The notes under the pieces were generated by a model. The model was not told the DNA's origin, did no database searches, and saw only the letters and a list, made by a program, of their open reading frames with translations. The position numbers were made by a program, and so were the translations under genes. Positions 23,191-35,545 of a stretch of DNA of 64,000 nucleotides are shown one piece after another (the first letter of the stretch is position 1; each line of letters starts with the position of its first letter). Source of the stretch: Hermatobates lingyangjiaoensis (Eukaryota; Arthropoda; Insecta; Hemiptera; Hermatobatidae); NCBI GenBank assembly GCA_026182355.1, contig JAPFBL010000009.1, positions 248,001 to 312,000 on the forward strand. Reading direction: 5' to 3'.

Positions 23191-23477
23191 ATATGTGTTA
23201 AAACAAAACTTTTCATTGAATCTTTGTTCCATTTAACATTTTTGGGTATGTATTCATTTAATTAAATTAGTACATATTACAATAAATACAAATTTTAAAA
23301 TAAAGAAGTTTTCATCAGGAGAATTTGATTGAAAACATTACCTGTTTGAGTGTAAAATTGGAATATGTACAGCAAAAGTGTGACAGAACTTTTAAAATCC
23401 CTTTAGTTACTCTCAAATAAACACTTGGAATAATTATGAACAAACAGCGTAACAGTCATAAAAGAAAAGAAACAAAG

Positions 23478-23660
23478 AATCGGCCATAATGAATGATGAA
23501 AACGGCCGATATAAAGCGCATCTTTTTAATTATGAACAGTTTGTCAGATAAACTTTGTTGATTAGGCGACAATTGCGGGCAAAGTGCAAATGGAGGCAAC
23601 ATCGTCCCATCCATTCAGCCATAATTGGAAATTCTTATTAATGCAATACGACTCAGATTT
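23478..23660. promoter_or_regulatory. complex unique block, possible conserved non-coding element
   Basis: This block is of higher complexity and higher GC than its surroundings and has no open frame. It starts with a perfect inverted repeat TCGGCC/GGCCGA around ATAATGAATGATGAAAAC, then has homeodomain-like TTAATTA and ATTAATGCA words, GATAAACTTTG, and GGCGACAATTGCGGGCAA. The texture resembles a developmental enhancer. There is no direct evidence of function. Confidence 0.3.
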
Positions 23661-24330
23661 TTTTTGTACATATTTATAGCCTCCATAAGTTTACCTAACT
23701 AAGAACGATATAATCGGTCGGAAAGGAAATCCTCTTTCATGTAATTTAACTGTCCCATGTATTCGCGAAGCTGATTTCATTAATAATGCATGAGGAAGAT
23801 CTAACACTTTTTCTTTTTAAGTTCACCAACAACCGTATTTAATTTAGCATGTAAAATTTAAGATATATCTCATATTGAAATAACGTTTTTACTCATTAAA
23901 TTCTAACTTTGGTGTTTACAATATAGTTATATAATATAAACCTGATAAGTATCGTTACTGGATAGAATCAAAATTTATCAAAAATCGGTCAGTTATCTAA
24001 GTACAACTCGAATATAAAATGTCAAAATTTTGATTTTATTTCAAACCATTTCAATAGCAAGGTTTTCATTCCTAAATATATTCATTTGAAATTTATAATA
24101 GGTGATTGTTTTTATTATTAAATTTGATGCTTCTGCTTATGAAAAAATTTGGAGTGTCCTACACTCAACTTTACTGTAAGTAAAAAAATATCAACATGAT
24201 TTTTGTCTCCCTAAAAGCTTTCACATTCAATCATGTCAGAATTTTTACATTTTATTGAAAAAAAATAACTTTATTTTTGTTTTAAAAATTTGAACATATC
24301 TTTCATTTATTATTCCTTCTCAGATCAATA

Positions 24331-24773
24331 TCTGAATCGCAATATCACATATAAATTGCACTTCAGGTAATGGCAACTTATAAGGAAATTGCAACAAATA
24401 ATTTCATATAATAATCCCTCTGTTTGTATCCAATTGTGTTTTTCCACAAATATTTTTTCGTGACACCTGGTTTATAAGCAGATGTATAAAATTTCAATAA
24501 TAAAAGCAATAAATTCTCATATTAGAGGATTATAAGGAATATGTTTAGGAATAGAAATATTGCCACTGAAGTGGTTTGAAAAAAAAACCAAATCAAACGA
24601 ATGTTCTGTATGGTCTATCTCCAAAACTCTGAAAACTTTTATGACTAAATATTATTGGAAACAAGCGGATAGATTGTTATCTTTATTGTAAGAGATTGCT
24701 GGTTGCCATTACTTCCAGACAGTTACCATTAGCTTATGTGCAATTTATAAGATGTGATATTGTGATTCATATC
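24331..24773. repeat. imperfect inverted repeat pair
   Basis: 24331-24377 (TCTGAATCGCAATATCACAT, AAATTGCACTTCAGGTAATG) and 24721-24773 are inverted, diverged copies about 340 bp apart. They may be ends of an old non-autonomous element. Upstream, 24150-24200 holds a copy of the dispersed GGAGTG-CCTACACTCAAC motif. Confidence 0.5.
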
Positions 24774-24779
24774 AGAAAA

Positions 24780-26590
24780 AGCGTTGTGTGATTAAATCCT
24801 TTGTGTCTGGAGACTGTGTTTCTTTTCCTTTCCCATAAAAATTAGAACATTTTTTTAAAAAAAAATCATGAAGTCCTGCTTTTTATTTGTTATTCAAAGG
24901 AGTTCACATGTTTTGCTTAATTTATAGTCTGTGTGTTTAAAGAAGTACTATTTTTCATGGCTATTTTTTTGTAATCTATGTTTGTTATATTCTCATTTTT
25001 ACTGTAGCACCTATCACTAAAATAATATAATTACCAAAACTAATAAGTCAATTTCAGTTTTTTACAGTTTTTGATTAACATGTGAACAAATTTTATCGAA
25101 TTATGCACAAGTTGACATTTGGTTTGACTTTGGCCTTTTAAAAGTAAAAGCAGCTTCTTTATATTACAAAGATTGTGCGATATTCCTGTAAAACAGTCAA
25201 ATAAAAGATAGTTAACCTGCCTCTTGATGAAATCTGATATATTATACAGTGCCGAAAGTTTTGTCAACGGCTAAAATGAAAGAATTACAAGTTTTAGAGT
25301 TTCATTTAAAAGGAGCCTTAAAGTTGTTGAAAACAACTCTTTGTTTAAATTTCAATTGTATTAGACTTTACTGTACTTTTAAAAGGCAAGTCAAACAGTA
25401 ATTTCAATGAATTTGAAAAAGATTCTGACAGCTATGTAAATGTTGAAATGTGACAGTTCTTTCGCTAATTTCCAACTTTTCCATTCCTGCCATCTGCAAT
25501 TATTAATTTTATACCTGTGTTTTTTAAAAGATAATATTCTATGTAATATTTTGTTAGTAATAAAATCTTATTTAGGACCTTTATTGGTGTTTAAATTCTT
25601 CTTCGAAATATTGACTCGTATATCTTAAAGATAGATGTACAATTGGTTGAACAATGGTTTTCTTCTTGCACCTTTCATGACTATCTAAGAATAATGGCTA
25701 AAATTACTTTTTTTAATATTCTTACTTAACTTCTATGTGAGAGTTTATTTGGAAAGTGTATTTTAACCTTAGGCCCGGCGATTTGAAAGCTTTGTAAAGA
25801 AGCGTCATCCTATACATAGAATGGATTACATCTCTACCATAAGAATAATAACAGTAATTAGTCCAAGAGGAATCCTTACTTTAATATGTGGAATAATTTT
25901 TACCATTTCTACTAGTATAACCTGGTTTAGCATATATATTTTGGAGTTGTTTTACAGGCATCCAATCATGCTCTGCATACGGGGTTTTTGTTTGCAATAT
26001 ATTCATGTATTTGATGTTGTTATTCATTAATCTATCAAGGTTTTTCAGTAAAATAATAGCATACCAAATAAATGTAGCTCCCGGAAAGAAAAACAAATTA
26101 TAATTGGCTCTTTTGTATTGAAATATAACAATAATTCCATAAATGACTCAAATTATTCACAATGAAAAAAACAGTTATATAAAATATCTTTTAAATAGAA
26201 ATCCTTCAAAAGATTATATTTTTACCGCATATTAAATCAATAAAATGGCTACAGTATTGTGTATGGATAAAACGACTTAGAAGTATTATTATCCAATAAT
26301 ACGGATAATTCTTTAACAATATTAAATTTGCAAAATACAAGATCTCCTTTACCTTATCATTAAAAATTTTTACTTCTATTCACAGGAGAAATAAATTTAA
26401 CATACGTTTGTTTGTATTTTTTTAAAAAAAATAATAATTAGCACAACTTACCTGCTTTTATTATTCAATCTTGAACCAATGTAGTTCACTGTACAAATGT
26501 GAAAAGCAAAATATTTTATTTAATTTACAATTATGATAACGTAGGAACATAACTTTAAATACCTTCCAAATTCCCTCCCCCACTTATGTA
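24780..26590. other. AT-rich non-coding stretch
   Basis: Several short open frames on both strands, none with recognisable protein character or splice context. No repeat family was identified. Confidence 0.5.
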
Positions 26591-26632
26591 CTACCTATTA
26601 TTATCAGTTCCACCACTGATAATAAAAGGTAG
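26591..26632. repeat. 17-bp perfect-but-one hairpin
   Basis: CTACCTATTATTATCAG pairs with CTGATAATAAAAGGTAG across an 8-nt loop (TTCCACCA), 16 of 17 positions matching. It could be a small foldback or a structured RNA; it is short for a microRNA precursor. Confidence 0.6.
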
Positions 26633-27599
26633 CATTTTCTTGTATTGTTAATTACTTTTATCAATATTGTGCATTGTATTTTTTATTCCAATTTACGATA
26701 AGTAAAGTATCGTGATCGTGTAAAAATTCGATATTGAGATTTTGGCAGAATTCCATGTTTTGAGGTCACCAAAGTCGTTTTATGATGTTTTTTTTGATGA
26801 AGTCTGTATGTGTGGATGGGTGTGATCCAAAGATTATGCAGACGCTATCACTCTTTGATGGATCTAATTTATATTTCATAGAATGGGCCTCATAGTGTAG
26901 ATGTGTTATACAGTTTGGGAGCAATTATGCATTATGGGAAAGTTACTTTTTTTGCCAAAACATGTTTTTAGGCAACATTTTTTTCTCCTAAACCACTAAA
27001 TCTAGTCTTGAAATTTTAGCACTCTTTTTGAAGCTACAAAAGCAATGAACGAAAAAATCCTCAGACTTTTAAACAGGAAATATTTTTTTCAATAAAATGT
27101 AAAAATTTGACTTATAACTCAATCTGAAAGCTTGTGAGAAAGATATAAGCCATACAGTTTGACGGATAAAATGAAATTATATCTAAAAATAGAGCACTAT
27201 GTGGGGGATTTTTTCAAAACTACATGAACCAAAAGGGCGTTAGCGTCAATTTTATGTTTCCAGATAATGTGTTTTTTTTTTACTCTAAATGACTCATTAA
27301 AGAAGAAGGAACATTTCCCAGAAAAGTGAACAAAAAATTATCAATTTATAAAAAAAATTACCACATAGGGAAAAAAAGCTATAAAGACTGAATATTCATC
27401 CTGGACTAATGGATCACCTGCTTTACTTGTCGGATTTGTTTATCTTTATTTACATTGTTGATACTGGCTTGAATTTTTTTAAGTAAATTGACTGAAATAT
27501 AATTAATGTTTAGAGGTTTATTGAAAAAATGTTAAATGATAAATGACATAATATGAGATGTAAGAAGAATATTCTTAAGGCAAGATATCATTCGAAAAA

Positions 27600-27775
27600 A
27601 CAAACTCTGTGTCCAAAAGTAGAAACCCTTCATCACATTATAACTGTATTCAAGCCAATCATCTCGAAATAGACAAAGATTTCTATCAAATCGTGCCTGA
27701 AAGATAGCAATGAGAGATATTTCTCTTTCTATATTTATGAATTTCATTAATGAACTAAAAATCTTAAGCAAGACG
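27600..27775 (+). repeat. dispersed repeat copy 1
   Basis: Shares ordered words with 42538-42705: GTAGAAACC..T, ACATTATA, ATTGAAGCCAAT-like, AATCGTGCCTGAAA, ATGAGAGATA, TATTTATGAA and AATGAACTAAAAATCTT. Identity is moderate by eye. The element class is unknown. Confidence 0.45.
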
Positions 27776-27927
27776 AAACAACTGTTTCTTTTTTTTCAAC
27801 ATCCATAATTAAACGTCTTTCATCTTTCAGTGCTGTTCTAGGGGCGTATTAAATTGTTGCTCATCTATTATTTGGCACCTATTTTAGTAATCGGCAAACC
27901 TGTAATCAACCACATTACCTCTTGATT

Positions 27928-28050
27928 CTACATTAGGAGTTCTAAATTTTGCCTAACTCAATTGTACGTAGAGTGGGGATCTTTAATGAGAACATGACAT
28001 CGTACAGGCTCTGGGCCGACGGTTTGACATCCTCTCTAAGAGACAAGACT
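27928..28050 (-). mobile_element. tRNA-derived SINE 3' fragment
   Basis: Minus-strand fragment with the family words for GTTAGGCAAAATTTAGAACTC, GTACGATGTC and GACGGTTTGACATCCTC. The head is missing. Confidence 0.6.
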
Positions 28051-28059
28051 GACCTCACA

Positions 28060-29030
28060 TGTGCTGCAGGAATAGGTCAATCCAACAATGACAGACTAGT
28101 TCATAATAACATTTTGCGTATCTACAGAGCTGAAAGCAAATAATTCTGTGATCTCAATATATGTAGAGTTAATAGAAAGATTTTCGGATATGCCATCTGT
28201 GGAACGCTTTCCATTGGTAGAACCTAAACACGGAACATAAATGGTGTTAGGAAGAAGTTACAGAACAAAGTACATTACAGAAGAATTACAACTGAGCTTC
28301 ATCAAAGAGCGCCTTAAACCAGGAGCCAACAAAAACCTATGCAGGGAGTTCTAAATTAATTTCAAAGAGTTGGAACCATGAGTCGATGGAAGCCATCGTC
28401 GATGGGATCGAAAGAAAAAGATTTCCTTCCAATTTCTAACATCTTATTTTATTAATTAATATATATAAATTAATATAATTAAATGTACTCTAATGCTGCA
28501 CTTATATTCAATTCTAAGGATTTCTTAACTAAATATTTCATAATAATAAAGTCATTTTCAAAGTCATTTGGCAATATTATATTTATTTCTTTAGAGTCAG
28601 ATCCAAAGTCTCGCAAATATTTTCAACGTGATGAATTTGATAAATTGCGTTATAGGAAAGTCGATAAACTGCAGAAGCTCCACAACAGACATGCTATAAA
28701 TTTCAATAGCAAAGAGGCATTGAGATATCCAGCTAACAATTATTCAGAACATTCATGCTGTTAATGTTCAAATTTTGACCATTACCAATTTAAAAATGAA
28801 CTTTTAATGACTCTACATAGTAACCAATAACATGAATTAGACATTATTAATCAGGTTTAGGTGTAATATTTACCTTTTCTATTGTTAATCACTTACTAAA
28901 TTTTTTAATCGAATCAAATTAAATTAACAATAAAAAAACACTTAAGACAATGTGACCAATAATTGGTAACGTAAATAATTAAAATCCTAAAGAAAAAACC
29001 GCTTATTCTTATGATTAATAATTATACGAT
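28060..29030. other. non-coding stretch
   Basis: No gene is supported. The frame at 28483-28764 is 93 residues long, but has no splice context and no familiar motif. It is left as undetermined. Confidence 0.35.
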
Positions 29031-29081
29031 ATATAAAATAAGATTTCACTATAAAGAGCTACTCAAAACCTTGTCAACCAT

Positions 29082-29120
29082 GAGTCTGACGAGGATAGTA
29101 TATTGGTTGAAACACATTCG
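29082..29120 (+). ncRNA. hammerhead motif, family A, decayed
   Basis: GAGU, CUGACGA, extra G, a weak stem II ending GGUU, GAA, ACACAUUCGU. The core is present but the helix III word is lost. Confidence 0.45.
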
Positions 29121-29221
29121 TGCCATTTTAGAATTCCTTATTGTGATTTATAATAAGATTTCACAGTAAATAAGTGAAATAAAACTCAACGGTAAACTAC
29201 AGTAAAAAAACTCAAAAATGG

Positions 29222-29264
29222 GACTAAGATCTTTCTGTGAAAATAACAGGTCATCGTTAGAGTC
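29222..29264 (-). ncRNA. hammerhead motif, family A, decayed
   Basis: Read minus: stem I GACU/AGUC is kept, the core has become CUAACGA, stem II is disrupted, and GAA AGAUCU is kept. Confidence 0.5.
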
Positions 29265-30411
29265 ACATATAAACTGAAACAAGTGAAATCTGAAATATGG
29301 TGTAATATTGAGAGGGGAGGGAGGCAATGTATATTTGAAAGCAACAATTCTAATGAGTCAGCTACGCTGCCAATGCACTGATGTGATGTACAAAATAAAG
29401 GATTTGAGTAAACAGTGTTGTGTCGTTTAGTGTAAAAAGCAAAGAAAGGGGACAAAAAACTGGTCAAGTCATCGCATACAAAGGTGTTCACGAAGAAATG
29501 AGTAAGACATTATCTTGTTATTGTTCTTAATCTGGAAGACAAAGCTATTGCTCTCATTAATATAAGTCTAATTTGAATAAAATATTTCTCAAATTGTTAA
29601 TATTTGATTTGTTGAATTTAAACAATAAAGACTAGATAATAAACTTAAGTTTCCTTCAGGAGAGACTAGTTATTAATTAATTAATAATCCCCTGCTTACC
29701 GCTATTATAATTGAATTGATTGAATTATGTATATTTGATTCTCATTTGCAATTTAAAATAATGTTTACAAGTAAAAAATGGGCTTGTGATGAATATGGGC
29801 TTGTCCTTCCTTCTGTGTAATTTATGTACGGGAAATTTTGAAACTAAAATGTTAAGTACAATTCTGACATATTAACGATATATTGTTCTTCTGTCTCAAA
29901 TCTATTAATGACGGTGCTTCTGTAAACAAATATAAATTTATGACTACGATCCAATTTAGAATGGAAGAAGAAGTAAATGCGAATTGTGAATTGTAAGTTC
30001 TTATGATTCCCTAAAGTGTTAACGTTTTACGGTGTGTAGGAAACCTAACAATACATTTCCTTATGTCCAATTATTTTTTGTCCATCTCAGAAATGTTGTT
30101 TTAGACATACGTTCTTGGTGTACTAATATTATGCTGCCCTAAATTCCTATTCACAGTTTTCTAGTTTCTACTGCCAATTTATTAAAATACCACGTCTGTT
30201 ATATTGATAAAGCTTTAAAAGATGTTAAAAAACATGAAATCTTGTAATATACTCATATATATATTATATATAATTGGTTACCTGTATTTTCCTGAAAACT
30301 ACCATTTAGAAATTCAAAATACAAAAAGTGATTTCTAGTGCTTTCATTCGTATTTACTTTTTATTCTAAAATAAGTTCTTAGAAACAAAACATATTAAGA
30401 GATCGCAGAGA

Positions 30412-30452
30412 CTCACTACCATATTTGGACTGCGTCATCAGTAAAAAGATGT
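30412..30452 (-). ncRNA. hammerhead motif, family B, decayed
   Basis: Read minus: core CUGAUGA and extra C intact, stem II remnant GCAGUCC, AAA in place of GAA, then UAUGGUAGUGAG. Confidence 0.5.
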
Positions 30453-30580
30453 GAGTCAATTTGAGGCCAAGCAAGGACTATATATATACACTTTTTTGAT
30501 GAAAAGACTATCCGAAATGGACAAATACAGTTCGATGTACATAAAGAAACATAGAGAAATTAAAATCACACACTTACAGT

Positions 30581-30616
30581 CTCTAATTTTCGGTTGAACC
30601 GTCCTCAGGATAGATA
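30581..30616 (-). ncRNA. hammerhead motif, family D
   Basis: Read minus: UAUC, CUGAGGA, extra C, stem II GGUU/AACC sharing a short CA loop, GAA, AAUU, residue A, GAGA. Core intact; stem I UAUC/GAGA has one mismatch. Confidence 0.7.
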
Positions 30617-30662
30617 AGAGACAAGACGGTCTCCAACCATCTCTGTACCAGTGCCCTCTCTT

Positions 30663-30700
30663 ATCTCTCCTGAAGACAGTTCAACCAAAAATTAGCGACC
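30663..30700 (+). ncRNA. hammerhead motif, family D, damaged
   Basis: UCUC, CUGAAGA, extra C, AGUU/AACC, AAA in place of GAA, AAUU, residue A, GCGA. Probably inactive. Confidence 0.6.
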
Positions 30701-30796
30701 GTAAGTATGTGCTTTTAATTTCTTTATGTTTCTTTATGTACATTGAGTTCAATATAAACAAAGAAACATAGAGAAATCAAAAGAACACACTTACAG

Positions 30797-30832
30797 TCTC
30801 TAATTTTCGGTTTGAACCGTCTTCAGGAGAGA
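30797..30832 (-). ncRNA. hammerhead ribozyme motif, family D, intact
   Basis: Read minus: stem I UCUC/GAGA perfect, core CUGAAGA, extra C, stem II GGUU/AACC with CA between, GAA, self-complementary AAUU, cleavage residue A. This is the reference copy of family D. Confidence 0.8.
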
Positions 30833-31044
30833 TAAGAGAGGGAAACCAAGCGCACTGGTTCAGAGATGGTTGGAGACCAACAATTAGAGACTGTAAGTGT
30901 GTTCTTTTGATTTCTCTATGTTTCTTTGTTTATATTGAACTATATTTGTCCGTTTTGGATCGTATTTCCAACGAAAAAAAGTGTATATATATATATAATA
31001 AATACTTAATATAAACTGTGACACATAGAAAGAAACGTAATGGA

Positions 31045-31082
31045 GGACTCACTTTTCAATATTTTGACCGTTATGACGGTTT
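31045..31082 (-). ncRNA. hammerhead motif, family B, 5'-truncated
   Basis: Only the 3' half is present on the minus strand (stem II ACCGUCAUAACGGUC, AAAAUAUUGAAAAGUGAGUC). The CUGANGA part is missing at the junction near 31082. Confidence 0.5.
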
Positions 31083-31169
31083 ATGTATTTAGGTATTTAT
31101 GTATATATAAAATAAATTCTTAGAAAAGGAACAGATTCATTAGATCACAATGATCTATAGATATATACA

Positions 31170-31375
31170 CTTTTTCGTTGGAAATACGATCCGAAACGGA
31201 CAAATATGGTTCAATGTAGAAAAAGAAACATAGAGAAATTAAAAGCACACACTTACAGTCTCTAATTTTTTGTTTGAACCGTCTTCAGGAGAGATAAGAG
31301 AGATAAGAAAGTTAGAGACTGTAAGTGTGTGCTTTTAATTTCTCTATGTTTCTTTTTCTACATTGAACTATATAT
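31170..31375. repeat. family D foldback unit
   Basis: The left arm (CGATCCGAAACGGACAAATA to CTTACAG) and the right arm (CTGTAAGTGTGTGC to CATTGAAC) are inverted copies. The ribozyme is kept only on the left; on the right only GTTAGAGACTGTAAGTG remains. Confidence 0.75.
31259..31294 (-). ncRNA. hammerhead motif, family D, one core change
   Basis: Read minus: UCUC, CUGAAGA, extra C, GGUU/AAC stem II, AAA in place of GAA, AAUU, A, GAGA. The loss of G12 should abolish cleavage. Confidence 0.6.
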
Positions 31376-31440
31376 ATATATATATAACTTTAAATTATAC
31401 AAAGCACGACACAGAAAAGAGAATAAAAAGAACACTTACA

Positions 31441-31480
31441 GAATTCAATATTTCGAACTGTAGTTCGTCATCAGGAGAGT
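31441..31480 (-). ncRNA. hammerhead ribozyme motif, family B
   Basis: Read minus: CUC, core CUGAUGA, extra C, a perfect stem II GAACU/AGUUC with loop AC, GAA, AUAU, residue U, GAAUUC. The catalytic core is intact and stem I is weak. Confidence 0.7.
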
Positions 31481-31619
31481 AGACTAGAAGAGAGGACGAA
31501 GTGAGAGAGATCTCCCCACGTCGAAGAACGGGGCGCGAATCTGCACCATATATATATATATGGTAAAAGAAAGTAATGGAATTCAGACACACTTAGAGTT
31601 TTTAATGTTCTATATTACT

Positions 31620-32520
31620 ATTATAAGGTGGAATTCGAGTGGGAAGTTTGTATCATGAAGAGAGTAGAAATTATATAAAACATTAAAAGCAAGGATGCAG
31701 AAAAGATCATTGTGACATTCGAGCATTAAGTGAAACATTTGCTGAAAATGAACAAAATATTTATATTTTCCATGTAAAAATTAGTAAGCATTCGTGAAAT
31801 TCCTCTTAAGCACTCAAAGGAAAGTCTACCAAATATTAAAAGAATTTCAAATTAAATATCATTCCAGTTGGTTTAGTTTTTGTGATGTTTATATATTCTT
31901 AAAAGTAATAAACATTGCTTCTATCATTCTGATTCCACAAACAACTCAGACGAATATCTTCCTTTAGACTAATTTACAATCTTTGCTCTTTCAAAATTTG
32001 TTTATTATAGAATTGCGTCCGCCATTGTAGACTTTATTTATTTTGCTAACTTTAATTTAATAAAATTAAAAATTTTTAACGTTTAGCTCTATTAATCTTT
32101 TTATCTGGCAATTCAGAATAACAAGGTAGTTTCCAAATTGCCTGAGGAATATCCCGACGTCCTGAGGAATATTAACCACGTGTCAATTCATAAATAATTT
32201 AAAGTATAAACAGTGTCTACTTTTAATGCAAGCCACAACATCTAAAGCTTGTCGATGATTGTGTTTTTATAAAATTTTCGTGGACGTAAGATCCTCATAG
32301 TTATATTCCGCTAAGTTATTGTTATAGGTACTTTAAAGAATATTATGTTATAATTTATGTTTGTCACAATACTCTGAGAACGAATTAAGGGTTAATATTA
32401 ATCAAATTTTGGAAATCAATAAAATATGAATGTTCTCATCTTAGATAAAATAGGTTAGTATTATCAAATGTAAATTTTGCTTACTTTATGTGACCTCAAG
32501 AATGTGGTACCATCAAGAGG
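31620..32520. other. AT-rich non-coding stretch
   Basis: No gene or known repeat is visible between the HHR cluster and the next SINE. Confidence 0.5.
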
Positions 32521-32725
32521 AGAGGCCTAGGTTAGCCCAGTGCTGATGTGCTCCCCTCCCGTCCGGAGTCTGTACGATATCAGATATTCGTTACAAAGCC
32601 TTACTTCAAAGAAAATTGAGATAGGCAAAATTTAGGACTCCCTATGTAGATATCCATTGTATAGTATCACAAAGGGCCAAGTTTAACCTATTTGTATTCA
32701 ATTGTGGGCTTCAATAGTAAGAAAC
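32521..32725 (+). mobile_element. tRNA-derived SINE copy with internal deletion
   Basis: Starts TAGGTTAGCCCAGTGCTGATG, jumps to GTCCGGAGTCTGTACGATAT (about 90 bp deleted), then the usual body and tail (GATAGGCAAAATTTAGGAC, CACAAAGGGCCAAG). Confidence 0.7.
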
Positions 32726-32729
32726 CAAA

Positions 32730-34000
32730 GGAACATTAAACGTATCATAAATAATGAGGTACATTAGTACCATCAAATGAAAATTGTGCTTATTTCATCT
32801 GATATAATGAATGTTTCTATAGAGAAAAAATAAAAAAGTTGAAATATATCATAAATAATATGTATTATTTGTAATATGATAGGTAATTATGCTTACTTCA
32901 CGTTCCCTTGAGAATTTATTTCTATAGATAGAAACTATAGAAATACTCAACATATGAAATAACAAATATGAAGTGTGAAATATCAAATCAATAATATGTG
33001 GAGAAAAAAATGGAGATATATTAAATCAACATTATTCCATAATTCAATAAACATTTCGTTTATAAAATAAGTCATCTTTTAAACTGATTTTTTTGTTAAT
33101 TTTTGTAGTAAGAACATTTATTTAAATATTTATGTGTAAAATGAAAATATTTTTAAAAGTATTTAGTTCTAATAGTAAATAGTTGTGTACTTTACTGGGT
33201 GGTGTAATTGATGTTGAGGTGGATTTGAGCAAACTTGAAGACACCGAAATTGTAGATGTTGGGACTCCTCTGGTCTAGTAGAGAATAGTTTCAGCCTGGA
33301 ATTTATATCTATAGAGAAAATTGTAACGAATGAGATGCAGTGGCAAGCTGAAATTCTGTCATAATGAAACGAATTTTTGAATCATGAAAACGAGAACATT
33401 TCATTATACTGAAGCAAAAAAACATTCCCCTTTGAGAAGATAAAAGTTTGATAGCTGCCGTAGAAGTGATAGCTTTATTAACTCTGATAAAATTTATGTG
33501 TCATAACTGGAGAAAGAAATAAATGTGTTTTGGGAGGCAACGGACAGTGGGGAATAGCTAGAAGTTTATCTGATGGTAGCTGACGATGCAACTGGGCTTC
33601 TCTGATAATGGCTGTCTTTCATCGTCAGCTGAGATAACATCATCTGAGAACACTTCTATTCGATGCGCCAGCTAATCTCGCCATTTCAAACTCTGTCAAG
33701 TTTTTAGCAACACTGAGAAAAGAAAACTCCATTCGTTTTAGGAAAATTCACTCAAACTATATTAGATTTAACTAAATGATCACTGCTGAATGATGGATCT
33801 CTCTTCCCTGAATATGAAATCCTTAAAAAAAAATTTAATTTTATTTGTAATGTTCTGGAATATTTTGAGCTTCTAAAAAATGATGGTTAAAGATGATTAT
33901 AGATGAACAAAAATGATCTTGATTAACTGGTAAAAACAAAACATATATTGTTATAACCACAGAGGTTAGAACACCTTCTAGAATCACCTTGTATGTTGAT
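32730..34000. other. non-coding stretch
   Basis: No gene is supported. Bases 33190-33700 are less AT-rich but contain stops in all frames. Confidence 0.4.
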
Positions 34001-34002
34001 CT

Positions 34003-34234
34003 GATGAGTCTTAAATTTTATACCTAACTTAAGTGCATTTTCAGTAGGGATCTTTAACGAGTATCTGAAATAGTACAGGATCGGGACCGATAACTTAACA
34101 TCATCTCCAAAGGATGACGGTGCTCAAATTTTTTTACTTCCTCTGTAAATAAATCTAGAGACAGAGTGGATATCAAACCCCCGATCTGCTAGTGCAGAGG
34201 CGAGCAGGTAAATCACTGGGCTATGCTCGTCCCC
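34003..34234 (-). mobile_element. tRNA-derived SINE copy
   Basis: Minus-strand copy with body words for CCTAACTTAAGTGCATTTTC, the altered hairpin region, and a complete tRNA-like head ending GGCTATGCTCGTCCCC. Confidence 0.75.
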
Positions 34235-34239
34235 TTTCA

Positions 34240-35545
34240 CTTACTAACATAGCTATTGAGGACTTTAGGAAGAAAATTTTTCAATATAATGATATTGCAT
34301 GAAGTAATCTATCTCAACAACTTTATAAGTGTTCAGTATATGCCCTTTATCATATTTAAATGCTGATATTGAAACTGTATTGGTAGAATCAGTTGTGAAC
34401 CACTATTTCTGAAGATTAGTAAACTATAGACTGACCCCGACTCCACAGTTCTGGTTGCAACAAGTAAAAACATACAATCATAACATTGAAATAAAAGTTA
34501 TGTACATGAATCAAAGCATTGACAATTCTTAAATATACCAACTTTAACTAATAAAAATATTGAACAGTAAAGTTATACTCTGACAGCCCAGTGTGCATTG
34601 ATTTCTTCTCTTTTGTTCGATTTAGGCTTCTATTCAAATATGAAATCTCAAATTAACATTATTTCACTGATATAAAGTTGTCATGGATGAAATGAGCTCA
34701 TCAGGTTTCTAGTTGATGGTTATTTCGGAATAGCCGACAGCTCTGACAAAACCACCATCTGTTATACATGCTCTTCCACTTACCTGCCTGTCAGATTTCC
34801 AATCTATACTTTCCGCACAATGAATCATTGTATTGGGATATGAAAGGAAATTTAAAAAAAAAAATTCTGATAATGGAATCAATAGATTGTCCAAAACATA
34901 CCATTTTGCTTGCTAAAAATAGCCTTAATGAGTCATACTGCGAAAAAATTAGACTTTTACTTCTTCTAAATAATTAATTACAAATAAAAATAATTTAGCT
35001 TATATCCTATAAGGATTTTTTTTAGTAATACAATTTTCATGAATTTAATACTACTGTCTTGAGAGATCTATTTGGATTATAAACTATTATCGACACTTGA
35101 GGATGTAGTAGGAACAGTGAGATTTGTGACAAGAAGGGGTTCAGCTTGATAGAACCTCAGCAAGGACACACAGGGAGACCCGGTTACGGTCCTCTGTCCT
35201 TCTTTTTAGACCAAACAGAATCGAACAAATTGCTTCAGCTTCATACGAAAAAGCTCAAGGTTTCTCAGCTATTAACTGACACTTCTTTGTTCATTTATTT
35301 TACGTTAACAGAGTAAATTCTGACACAACTATGTTATAAATATTCTTTCATTAGTGCCATCAATTATAATGAAACAGGTTTTTTTTTAACTTTTTGTTGC
35401 CTTGTAACATTATTTAATTTAGAATTCATGTTAGCCAATATTTGTTATAGAGTAATTTGTTAGAAATACTAAGTAATTAATTTTTGAAGTCTTTGTGCGT
35501 AGATTGGCCTTTGCAAAGTTTAATTAGGTATAGAACTATCATTTA
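34240..35545. other. non-coding stretch
   Basis: No gene is supported. A richer segment near 35095-35270 has stops in all frames and no recognised repeat. Confidence 0.4.

Larger units (their letters stand above)
29034..29640. repeat. degraded family A hammerhead units
   Basis: Two diverged HHRs (plus at 29082, minus at 29222) with family A end words (AGATTTCACT, GTAAATAAGTGAAAT). Downstream sequence 29530-29640 matches the centre of the foldback at 20880-21000 (GGCTATTGCCCTC-like, AATATTTGATCTATTAAATT-like), showing a longer ancestral element. Confidence 0.55.
30489..30990. repeat. tandem pair of family D foldback units
   Basis: Two successive divergent units give minus, plus, minus, plus-remnant ribozymes. 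The shared flank runs from CGTTGGAAATACGATCC-like words through GGACAAATA, GTTCAATGTA and AAGAAACATAGAGAAAT to CACACACTTACAG. The second plus copy (about 30877-30900) has lost the ribozyme core by internal deletion. Confidence 0.8.

Noticed and set aside
28483..28764. 93-residue frame as a gene
   Set aside because: Lysine/serine/phenylalanine-rich as expected of AT-rich chance frames; no exon signals or known motif.
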